A DNA stretch of 43,219 bases from an uncultured Pelagibacteraceae bacterium (GCA_902551215.1 CACDCI010000005.1:1-43219); one strand, 5' to 3'; positions 1 through 8,207 are shown, counted from the stretch's first letter. Notes: a model not told the origin generated them from the sequence alone. Numbers and translations are program-made.

Positions 1-117
1 AAATTTGTAAGGGTTATATTGATTTTCAACTACTAATTTAAAGTTTTTATTTTTCAAATAATTAAAAAACGAGCTAGTAACCATGAATTAATTGTAATAT
101 TAAATTAACATAAGTAA

Positions 118-1140
118 ATGAAAAAAATACTAAGCTTATTTTCTGGTGCAGGTGGTATTGATATTGGTTTCAAAAGCAATTCTTTTGAAACTTATGCTGC
201 GATAGATAATTGGCAAGTAGCTTGTGAAACTTTAAAAAAAAATAAAATTTCAAAAAATATAATCTGTTCAGATATTAAAGATGTGAAATTTTCTAAATTT
301 AAAGGTAAAGTAGACATAATTGTTGGTGGTCCACCTTGTCCTCCTTATTCTAAGTCACGTTTTTATATTAAAGAAAAAAAGAGAGCTTTAGAGGATGAAG
401 ATTCTTATACTTTAATTTATTTTTGCAAAGCATTAAAAATTATTAAACCCAAAGTGTTTTTTTTTGAAAATGTTCATGGATTTTTTTATAAACCTCATAA
501 ACCAGCACTAGATTATTTTGAAAATGAGTGTAACAAAGCTAGCTATAATTTAAGTTATAAAGTTATTAATTGCGCAGATTATGGAGTTCCGCAAATAAGA
601 CAAAGATTTATTTGTGTGGGTGTTTTAAAAGAACTTGGAAAATTTGATTTCCCTGAAACCACACACTCAAAAAAAGAAGAAGATAATTTACTTTATAAAA
701 AAGAAAAATGGATTAATTGTAAAAAAGCAATTGGAGATCTAGATATAGATTTACCTAAAGATAAAAAAAATATTGCAGGATCAAAACATAAAAACTTATT
801 AAAATTAATTCCTCCTGGAGATAATTATCTTTATTTTACAAAAGAAAGAGGTCACTCAAAGCCAAAGTTTAAATGGAGATCTAGATATTGGTCATTTTTA
901 TTAAAACTATCCCCAAAAGAACCCTCTTGGACAATTCAAGCAAGTTTTTCAAATAATATGGGCCCCTTCCATTGGAAAAATAGATTTTTAAGAATAAATG
1001 AAATTAAAAGAATTCAAACATTTCCTGACAATTATAAGTTAACTGGTGATTTTAGAGACCAGTGGAGATTAATAGGAAATGCTGTTCCACCTCTTCTAGC
1101 TAAAATAATTTCAAAAGAGATACTAAAACAATTTTTTTAA
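118..1140 (+). CDS. DNA (cytosine-5-)-methyltransferase
   Basis: C5-MTase motifs: LSLFSGAGGIDIGF (I), GGPPCPPYSKSR (IV, catalytic PPC), FFENVHGF (VI), QIRQRF (VIII), RLIGNAVPPLLA (X). Confidence 0.95.
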   Translation: MKKILSLFSGAGGIDIGFKSNSFETYAAIDNWQVACETLKKNKISKNIICSDIKDVKFSKFKGKVDIIVGGPPCPPYSKSRFYIKEKKRALEDEDSYTLIYFCKALKIIKPKVFFFENVHGFFYKPHKPALDYFENECNKASYNLSYKVINCADYGVPQIRQRFICVGVLKELGKFDFPETTHSKKEEDNLLYKKEKWINCKKAIGDLDIDLPKDKKNIAGSKHKNLLKLIPPGDNYLYFTKERGHSKPKFKWRSRYWSFLLKLSPKEPSWTIQASFSNNMGPFHWKNRFLRINEIKRIQTFPDNYKLTGDFRDQWRLIGNAVPPLLAKIISKEILKQFF

Positions 1141-2091
1141 TTACTGTAAAAATTCGTAGTTTGAAAAATCATTAATACTTTCTATGCCATTTAAATTTGA
1201 TTCAAATTTAATATTTCTTAATCCAGACATTGGAGTTTCTTTAATTCTAGGAACTTTGTTTGAGTCAAAAAATTTAACATGATCTTCTGCATATTCACAA
1301 CTATGCCTTACTTCATCTAGCTCTCTTTGAATCTTTGAGCCTGTATAAATATCATACATTTCTTGTAATTTTTCTTTCAAATCATTATTATTAATTTGTT
1401 TTAAAATATCATTTTTTAAATCCAGTAAAGAGGAACCAGATCTTGATTTTCTTATTAAAACTGAACCAATAATTATTTTTGTATTTTTTGAATTTAATTG
1501 TTCATATTTAAAGATATGCTTTCTGTCATTTTTTTCAGTCGTTTTAATTTCTAAAGCATGGTTTCTAATTAAAAAATCAAAAGTATCGTTCGTCTCAGGG
1601 TGCCAAGCTTCAATTAGTAACTCCTTGGCTTTTAAATGCTTAATTATAAATAACTCTCCCCAAAAACCCGTTAAATCTATATTTCTTTTATTTGAAATTT
1701 TTTCAAATAATTTAATTAGATTTCTTGTCAATTCATAAATTTCTTTTTCCGATATGTTGTTTGATAGATTAACAACAATATTGTCCATCGTTCTTAAAAA
1801 AATTTCCTTTAAATTTTCTTCATTGGTCTCTAATTTTAAAATACTTAACTTTTCTATTTTTTTTTTATTATTTGAATAAATAGTGCATGTTATCCCGTGT
1901 TCTAAATTTATATATCTAATGTTTTCTTTTTTTCCTTTTGGTTTTGAGGCATTAAATAAAATTGCGACATGATTCTTGCCATTGATCCCAAGCAAATGTT
2001 TGCTATTTCTACTTAATTTGACAGTGTTGTAGCTTCGTTCACTTTTATTTTTTAGTTTAGAAATATTTTTATATTTTCTAAATAAACTCAT
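1141..2091 (-). CDS. PD-(D/E)XK motif protein, DUF4420-like putative restriction endonuclease
   Basis: FWGELFIIKHL...HPETNDTFDFLIRNHALEIKTTEK carries a D-x(n)-ExK nuclease core; ATGA overlap with the Z1 gene. Confidence 0.8.
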   Translation of the reverse strand: MSLFRKYKNISKLKNKSERSYNTVKLSRNSKHLLGINGKNHVAILFNASKPKGKKENIRYINLEHGITCTIYSNNKKKIEKLSILKLETNEENLKEIFLRTMDNIVVNLSNNISEKEIYELTRNLIKLFEKISNKRNIDLTGFWGELFIIKHLKAKELLIEAWHPETNDTFDFLIRNHALEIKTTEKNDRKHIFKYEQLNSKNTKIIIGSVLIRKSRSGSSLLDLKNDILKQINNNDLKEKLQEMYDIYTGSKIQRELDEVRHSCEYAEDHVKFFDSNKVPRIKETPMSGLRNIKFESNLNGIESINDFSNYEFLQ

Positions 2092-4706
2092 CTACGTCTT
2101 CCAATAATACTTTCTTCAAATAAAGCTGTGGGCATAAAGAAACTTAGATATGGAACTTTCGGTGCTATTAACTCCCCTTCTCCATTTTGTTTTTCATAAA
2201 CATTAATTTCATGAATTTGAATTGATGGAATTTGATTACAATGTGTGCTATTAGATATTCCTTTTAAAAATTCCCAATGAATTCTAATATCACCAGGAAA
2301 TAATGTTTTATCATTATGGAAATTTTTTTCAAAATTACTTGATTGTCCCTGAGCTGATGTTACAGGATTTTCTTTAATTTCTTTTAACGATAAAGACTTA
2401 CTGTAAGGTTTACGTGGGTTATTTTCTCCTTCTCTAAAAATAAATAATGGACATGGAGTCTTTAATCTTTGTTCTTTCTTATAAAACCAATCTTCATCGC
2501 TTTCATCAGTCTCTTGTATTGGGTCTAAATAATTATCAATCATACTCATTAAAATACTAAATCTATTCAAATCTCTTGTTTCAAATTCGAAATTATTAAT
2601 TATTTGATCTAAAACTTCTTTTAAAGTGAGATTTTCCATAACTTTTATTTTTTGATTATTTGCCCAAGGATGATTGTTTTTTATATTGTCTATTTGTCTT
2701 AATTCTTTAAAATTATTATTAAATTGAGTATTTAATATTTCATAAGCTTTTCTATTTATTGTTAAATACTTTTCTTCAAGCATATGTGTATATCTACATC
2801 TTATTGATGCCTGGTAAGGCTCTGATCTTGAAACTAAAGACATATCGTTATTAATTCCAGCTCTAGTTAACTTATATTCAGTTCTATTTCTTCCAAACCA
2901 GTATCTTCTCCATGTTTTTAAGTTTTTATTTGATTTTAAAAATCTATCTAAAAACTTCATAAGTTTTTTATTTCTGTCATACTCTCCTTCAAAGAAATTG
3001 AGAACACCATCTGAAAAATATAATCTTAAAAAATCCTCATTTTTTCTTTGATAACCCATGAACCTTGCTCTTTGAAGAAGTGTGTCTTGTTGTTTTGTGC
3101 CTAAAGGTCTACACAAATAGGTTACGGTTAATCCCTCTACAGTATAACCACGATCCAAACCATGACCACCAACTAATATATTTGCGTAATTTCTTCTATA
3201 ATCTACCGTCGGAATTTTTTTTCTTCCCTCTTTTCGTGAAGCATTAAATGGAACGGGTGTAATACCTAAGCATTTTGTCCCTTGAAACAAGCGCCAAAAT
3301 TTTTCATCTGTTGCAGGAATGACAGATTTTGAATTTTTTTTGATTTCCTCTAAATTATCTTTTACTTTTTGCTCAAGTTCCCTAAATTGTTCACTATCTT
3401 TATTAGATAGTGCAAGTCTAAATTCATCTTGCAAACCTTTGATCCAATTTCTATAAATCGTATGTTTTTCAGTAAGACCATGTGGATGCACTATCATGGA
3501 CATATTTTGTCTATCAGAAGACCTGTGTCTGTCTTGATGCATGGCGCAAGTAACGCAAGTTAAAAAATATAAATAAGCATCAACAAAACTTTTTGGCCTT
3601 TCATCGCCAGATCTTTCATATTCATCAATATTAGTTTCTATTCCTTTAACAAATCTATCAATTTTACTTCTGTTTGAGAAAAAATACTCTAGGCCAGTAT
3701 ATGTTTCTCCTGGTGAAATTATTTTTCCAAATGATGGGGATAAATTATTAAATGTATTGATTACTAAAGTTGCATTTGGAGTCGCTGTATAGCCTAAAAA
3801 TGAATGAAACTTAAAAATTTTTCTCAAATTTGTAATTGCTAAATAGGTTGCGGTATCTTCAATCTCTATATTAATTTTTTCTCCTATATAATCTTCAAAA
3901 TTATCCTTTAAATGTATACCTGGATTAATTTCAAATAATTCTTCTAATTCTAGATTAGCCATTTCACATATTTTTTCCAACGTATCGTCTGATTTTATTT
4001 GGTATAATATTCTATCATCTTTCAAGTCAGGATCATTTTTTTTTGCTTTTGTGTTAAGTGAATGATTATCACATTCATCATCAACAATTAAAGTTGGTAT
4101 ATTTGAATATTTAGAAATATTTCCATCACAAGCTTCAAATAAAAGTTTGTATATGTCTCTAATTCTTTTGGGATTTTTCATGGAAAGTATTACGAGAGTT
4201 TTTTTATCTTCCTCAGGTACATCAGGGTTATTCCAATCAATTATATTATTTTTTAAAATTTCATAATATCTGCTATGATCCCATTCATCTTCTACATTTC
4301 TTAAAACTTCAAATTTTCTATCATCCAAAATATTATCGATTCTAGCAGTATTTTGAACCACTAAAGGTCCTACACTTCCTGTTAATAAAATTAAAATTTT
4401 ATATTTATTATCTGCGGCTAAACTAAAAACTGCTTCCATTGATGTTGTTTTTCCACTTTGAATTTGTCCAAAGCAAAGTCCTGTGGAATTTAATTTGACT
4501 TCTTCAATTTTTTCAGGATTTATACATTTTCCTAAAAGTTCTACACTATCTTCAATAAGAGTTTCTTTATCCTTTGACGAAATTTTTTCTTTTTTTTCTA
4601 AATAATTTTTAAAAATTTCTCCATTTCTTAAAGGTGTCCATGTTACATTTTGATTTGGAGATGAACTTGAATTAACTTGATTTATTTCAACTTTAATTTC
4701 TTCCAT
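2088..4706 (-). CDS. Z1 domain-containing helicase/ATPase of a restriction-modification-type system
   Basis: GQIQSGKTTSM (Walker A), LIVDDECDNHSLNT, LGYTATPNATLVIN, ILVGGHGLDRGYTVEGLTVTYLCRPLGTKQQDTLLQRARFMGY. Confidence 0.9.
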   Translation of the reverse strand: MEEIKVEINQVNSSSSPNQNVTWTPLRNGEIFKNYLEKKEKISSKDKETLIEDSVELLGKCINPEKIEEVKLNSTGLCFGQIQSGKTTSMEAVFSLAADNKYKILILLTGSVGPLVVQNTARIDNILDDRKFEVLRNVEDEWDHSRYYEILKNNIIDWNNPDVPEEDKKTLVILSMKNPKRIRDIYKLLFEACDGNISKYSNIPTLIVDDECDNHSLNTKAKKNDPDLKDDRILYQIKSDDTLEKICEMANLELEELFEINPGIHLKDNFEDYIGEKINIEIEDTATYLAITNLRKIFKFHSFLGYTATPNATLVINTFNNLSPSFGKIISPGETYTGLEYFFSNRSKIDRFVKGIETNIDEYERSGDERPKSFVDAYLYFLTCVTCAMHQDRHRSSDRQNMSMIVHPHGLTEKHTIYRNWIKGLQDEFRLALSNKDSEQFRELEQKVKDNLEEIKKNSKSVIPATDEKFWRLFQGTKCLGITPVPFNASRKEGRKKIPTVDYRRNYANILVGGHGLDRGYTVEGLTVTYLCRPLGTKQQDTLLQRARFMGYQRKNEDFLRLYFSDGVLNFFEGEYDRNKKLMKFLDRFLKSNKNLKTWRRYWFGRNRTEYKLTRAGINNDMSLVSRSEPYQASIRCRYTHMLEEKYLTINRKAYEILNTQFNNNFKELRQIDNIKNNHPWANNQKIKVMENLTLKEVLDQIINNFEFETRDLNRFSILMSMIDNYLDPIQETDESDEDWFYKKEQRLKTPCPLFIFREGENNPRKPYSKSLSLKEIKENPVTSAQGQSSNFEKNFHNDKTLFPGDIRIHWEFLKGISNSTHCNQIPSIQIHEINVYEKQNGEGELIAPKVPYLSFFMPTALFEESIIGRRR

Positions 4707-4710
4707 AATT

Positions 4711-6270
4711 TTAATTTATTGTAGGTGGAACAGAGTCGATTATTGCATTAATATATTCTCTTACCATGTGTGTATCTCTAAAACCCCTTTGTTTGCCAAT
4801 AATCTCAGCTAGCACAATATAACACAATAATGAAAGCATACCTTCTATTTCCTTTTCATCATTTCCAAAATATTGAGAACTAAAACCCTTATGCATCATT
4901 ATTTGAATTTCAACTTTTTTATTTTTGCGACCTTTTTTATCAAAACTATATTCTAGCCATTTTTTGTTTTCGACCTCTTTATCATTATTTAAAATTACAT
5001 CAACTTTCCAAGTTTCACCTTGAAAATTAATATTTCTAGATCTAATTTTTATTGGTTTTGATTTAGGTTTTGGTAGTTCTTTTAATATCTCTATAGGTTT
5101 ATTGGATTTAAATTCTTCGATCACTGACATGGCTTTGGACAGCTGCACCATCGAAGATGCACCTGCTTTTTCATGTGTGGTTCTTATTTCTGGTTTATTT
5201 AAATCTTGTTTTTTAAATCTTTCTGCTTGTCTGATTAGTGGCATATCATCCGAGTCCAATACCGATTTAAGTTTTGTAAGAAATGACTCTTGTTCATCCA
5301 ATGACCAATTTAAATTATCTTTAGTATGAGTTACTTCCATATCATCATCAAAATGCAACTCACCAAATAACCTCCTTGATATCTGTGATCCTTCTTGTCT
5401 AACTAGTTTTAATGGTCTCCAAGCTTTTTCATCACTTCCAAATATCATCCTCTCTCGTCTAAAAACGGAAAAACCAGCTTTTTTAGAGTCACTTGGGTCT
5501 GCAAGTGCAGCGTAACCCTCAACCTTATGTTTTTTATGATCGCAACTCAAAGGAAAATAAAAACTAAATTTTTTTTTCCAAGTTATTTTTTTTGGATTAA
5601 TTACCTCATCATCTAAATCCTTGTAGCTTGGCGCTTTTAAAATATTGAATCCTTTATGTCTTAATAAAGATCCATTGTACCTAATTTCTATTTCATCTTG
5701 ATCTATATATGCTCTATACATAGATGCTAAATGATTTTTTACACTTTCAACTTCTCTACCTCTAACTTTATGAATTAAATCTCTTAATATAACAACAGTA
5801 TAATGTGTATTAGTTGGCATCTTCGCTGTTCTATAGGCAAGCTTCTCATTAAGATCCTCAGTTATTTTTTCAATATCAAATTTTGCTTCTGTTGCGAAGG
5901 GTTCGCCCATTGCTTTTGATTTGACTACCCAAAGATTAGAAAACCAACAAGCAGCTGTTTTCATTCCCATTCCAAATTCAGATAATCCTGAAGTTTTTTT
6001 TGGTCTCATTGCAGCTTGAAAAGCTCTTTCGTAATTTTTTTGATCTATGCCTGCTGCATTATCTTTAACTTCTATTGTTGAACCACTTACTGAAATATCA
6101 ATTTTTAATTTATAATTGCTATGCAGTTTTCTTAATCTCAATTTATTATCTAAATAACTTTGAACTGAATTATCTACAAATTCAGCCATTGCATGCCAAG
6201 GAGTATAATTAATTCTTGACAAAACTCCAAGATAACCAACAGTTGGCCTAATATTGATGGTGTTGCTCAT
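4711..6270 (-). CDS. GHKL (HATPase_c_3, MORC/MutL-like) ATPase
   Basis: N-box MAEFVDNSVQSY, G1 VKDNAAGI, G2 GLSEFGMGMKTAACWFS. Confidence 0.88.
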   Translation of the reverse strand: MSNTINIRPTVGYLGVLSRINYTPWHAMAEFVDNSVQSYLDNKLRLRKLHSNYKLKIDISVSGSTIEVKDNAAGIDQKNYERAFQAAMRPKKTSGLSEFGMGMKTAACWFSNLWVVKSKAMGEPFATEAKFDIEKITEDLNEKLAYRTAKMPTNTHYTVVILRDLIHKVRGREVESVKNHLASMYRAYIDQDEIEIRYNGSLLRHKGFNILKAPSYKDLDDEVINPKKITWKKKFSFYFPLSCDHKKHKVEGYAALADPSDSKKAGFSVFRRERMIFGSDEKAWRPLKLVRQEGSQISRRLFGELHFDDDMEVTHTKDNLNWSLDEQESFLTKLKSVLDSDDMPLIRQAERFKKQDLNKPEIRTTHEKAGASSMVQLSKAMSVIEEFKSNKPIEILKELPKPKSKPIKIRSRNINFQGETWKVDVILNNDKEVENKKWLEYSFDKKGRKNKKVEIQIMMHKGFSSQYFGNDEKEIEGMLSLLCYIVLAEIIGKQRGFRDTHMVREYINAIIDSVPPTIN

Positions 6271-6281
6271 AACTTTTAACT

Positions 6282-6851
6282 TTAAATTATAACTTTAGAT
6301 AAATAATTTCTATAAAAATTTAAAGCATCGTCTTTTAATTCAACGGGGAAAATTTTTTTATCTATTTTTTTGTTGTAACTTTTATCTGAATTTCCTGCCT
6401 CTCTATAATCAATTTCTAAAAATGGATCATCTTTAGGTGTTTTTTGTTTGTAATGGAATCCGGTGTTATATCCTTGGTCATTTTTATAAGATATATACCA
6501 GCAAACATACTCTTTTCCACTTATCATGCTTCCACAAGGTTTAACTTTATTTTTAACTCGACTTTGGGACCAGTCAAACTCTTCTTTTAATATGCTATAT
6601 ATTTCTTCAAGCAATTCTTGTGCTTTTGCGCTTTTTCCTCCTAAAATTTTTTTAGCAGCATTAGGAAATTTAATTCTCATTTTTTTTTCTACTGTCTCAA
6701 CTATTGTCTCTCTTTCAAGATCATTTATATCTTTATGATTCATTGCATTATTAAAAAAATTTATAAGTTCATTCTTTGAATGTTCCTTTGTTTCAATAAT
6801 TTCAATAATTTTTTTAACTTTTTGAGATAATTCTTCTTTTTCCTGATCCAT
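6282..6851 (-). CDS. hypothetical protein, operon member (helical N-terminus, strand-rich C-terminus)
   Basis: ORF tightly packed (11 and 6 nt gaps) in the Z1/GHKL operon; no family recognised. Confidence 0.7.
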   Translation of the reverse strand: MDQEKEELSQKVKKIIEIIETKEHSKNELINFFNNAMNHKDINDLERETIVETVEKKMRIKFPNAAKKILGGKSAKAQELLEEIYSILKEEFDWSQSRVKNKVKPCGSMISGKEYVCWYISYKNDQGYNTGFHYKQKTPKDDPFLEIDYREAGNSDKSYNKKIDKKIFPVELKDDALNFYRNYLSKVII

Positions 6852-6857
6852 ATAAAT

Positions 6858-7373
6858 TTAATTTTTTTTATTTTTATCATTAAATTCAAATGTGAACGAG
6901 TCCTCTGTTATATGAAGTTTTCCTACTTTTTCAGGATGTTTTTTAACTTCTTCTCTCCATTCCTTGTATTGTTCTTCTTTCCAAAGATTATTAATTCCTT
7001 TTTGTTTTTTTAATGCATCTAGATCGTCTAGAAACTTATCTGGGTTAGTTGTCATATGTAGCATAAACATTTGTTGTCGAAGTTTGGTATACTTTAAGTA
7101 TTGAAGTTTTGCGTTTGCTTCTTCTTTCTTATTTAGATTTTCTCTTAAATCTCTTACGCACCAATCAATGGTGAAACGATCTGCTTTAGGGTTTTCAAGA
7201 TTCCATAGACAACTTTGAATGGTTGTATCAGCCCAAGAAATAGTATCCCTTTCTTTCTCAATTTCTAAAATTATTTTCTCAAATTCTTTAGTTTCTTTTG
7301 TGCTGTTTTGAAACATGCCCATAGGACCTCCTGTTGTTTGATTGTATGTGGGCATAATAAAATATGCCCACAT
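6858..7373 (-). CDS. hypothetical charged, mostly helical protein, operon member; the start may be the internal Met at 7355
   Basis: ORF continuous with the operon; in-frame second ATG (MPTYNQTTGG) 18 nt downstream of the first. Confidence 0.65.
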   Translation of the reverse strand: MWAYFIMPTYNQTTGGPMGMFQNSTKETKEFEKIILEIEKERDTISWADTTIQSCLWNLENPKADRFTIDWCVRDLRENLNKKEEANAKLQYLKYTKLRQQMFMLHMTTNPDKFLDDLDALKKQKGINNLWKEEQYKEWREEVKKHPEKVGKLHITEDSFTFEFNDKNKKN

Positions 7374-7374
7374 A
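7345..7374. repeat. perfect 12-bp inverted repeat with 6-nt loop (tatgtgggcata-ataaaa-tatgcccacata)
   Basis: Direct reading; covers both candidate start codons of the 6858-7373 CDS. Confidence 0.9.
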
Positions 7375-7380
7375 TTCTAT

Positions 7381-7551
7381 TTATTTTTTTATTTTAAAGC
7401 CGTGCTTCTCTAAAAGACGTTTGAGGTTTTCTAATCGTTCCTCTTTGCTTGTCTTAGAGTCGCCTATCTTTTCGAAAAATAAAAGTTTTTTTCCTTCTTT
7501 TTCTTTTGAAGCAAAATATTCTTTTATTGGCTTTATGGTGAATTTAACCAT
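7381..7551 (-). CDS. 56-aa small protein MVKFTIKPIKEYFASKEKEGKKLLFFEKIGDSKTSKEERLENLKRLLEKHGFKIKK
   Basis: Read on the minus strand with a strong Shine-Dalgarno (taaaggaggaatATG); first ORF of the minus operon; absent from the supplied track (below length cutoff). Confidence 0.65.
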   Translation of the reverse strand: MVKFTIKPIKEYFASKEKEGKKLLFFEKIGDSKTSKEERLENLKRLLEKHGFKIKK

Positions 7552-7725
7552 ATTCCTCCTTTAGCGTTGTTTTTAAAGTCCCAGCAAGTAGAGTTGATTT
7601 CTAAATCAGGACTAATTTCATTTTATCAGAAAAAAATAATTAATCAAATTTATGCCACTATTATTTATTATATTAATAATTGTTAAGGTTCTTTATTCTT
7701 AAGAATTCTTTTTCAACTAACATTT

Positions 7726-8121
7726 ATGAAACAATTAAAACTAGGTTTTAATGAGATAAATCTCTTAGGAGATTATGATGCCGCAGAGGTCATTGATGAA
7801 GGCAAGTTTAAGCATAAAACTATGCATCATAGTTGGTCAGATACTTTAAGTGATGATGGCAAAAAAATAATTTATCATGAATATACTTACGATACTGACT
7901 CTTATATGGATTTTGAAAACTGGATTCATATCGACAAAAAGGGATTAGATAAAGCAGCATTTAAATGGTTTTGTATGTATTTAAAAGCAGTTGAAAGAAA
8001 AGACAGATTGGAAAAATTCAAAAGACTTTTAAATGATGTAAAAATACCATTTGAAGAAGGAGACTGGCAAACAATAGATAGAGAAAGAGAGGACAATGGA
8101 AAAAAAACAACAAGAAACTAA
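7726..8121 (+). CDS. hypothetical protein, 131 aa
   Basis: ORF divergent from the minus operon; no family recognised. Confidence 0.55.
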   Translation: MKQLKLGFNEINLLGDYDAAEVIDEGKFKHKTMHHSWSDTLSDDGKKIIYHEYTYDTDSYMDFENWIHIDKKGLDKAAFKWFCMYLKAVERKDRLEKFKRLLNDVKIPFEEGDWQTIDREREDNGKKTTRN

Positions 8122-8154
8122 GAAGAAACCTTTTTCGAAAAATTTATTAATTAC

Positions 8155-8207
8155 CACTGACCTCGGGCTTATGAGTCCCGCGCTCTAACCAACTGAGCTA
8201 CCCCGCC
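8155..8207 (-). pseudogene. 3'-truncated tRNA-Met-like gene, anticodon CAU (attachment-site or junction remnant)
   Basis: Minus strand GGCGGGGTAGCTCAGTTGGTTAGAGCGCGGGACTCATAAGCCCGAGGTCAGTGG has the acceptor 5' strand, D arm, anticodon arm with CTCATAA loop and 5' T-stem. It then continues TAATTAATAAA with no T-loop, 3' T-stem or 3' acceptor strand. A31/G39 in the anticodon stem is mismatched. Confidence 0.8.

Noticed and set aside
118-1140. Orphan regulatory methyltransferase (CcrM/Dcm-like housekeeping)
   Set aside because: Its convergent contact with a PD-(D/E)XK/Z1/GHKL operon fits a system partner better than a solitary MTase.
3065-3247. ORF on the strand opposite the Z1 gene
   Set aside because: Fully antisense to a strongly motif-supported CDS; low-complexity shadow ORF. 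Same for 5102-5329 and 6526-6738.
7364-7564. 66-aa + strand ORF
   Set aside because: Antisense to the 56-aa minus ORF, which has a far better ribosome-binding site and fits the operon.
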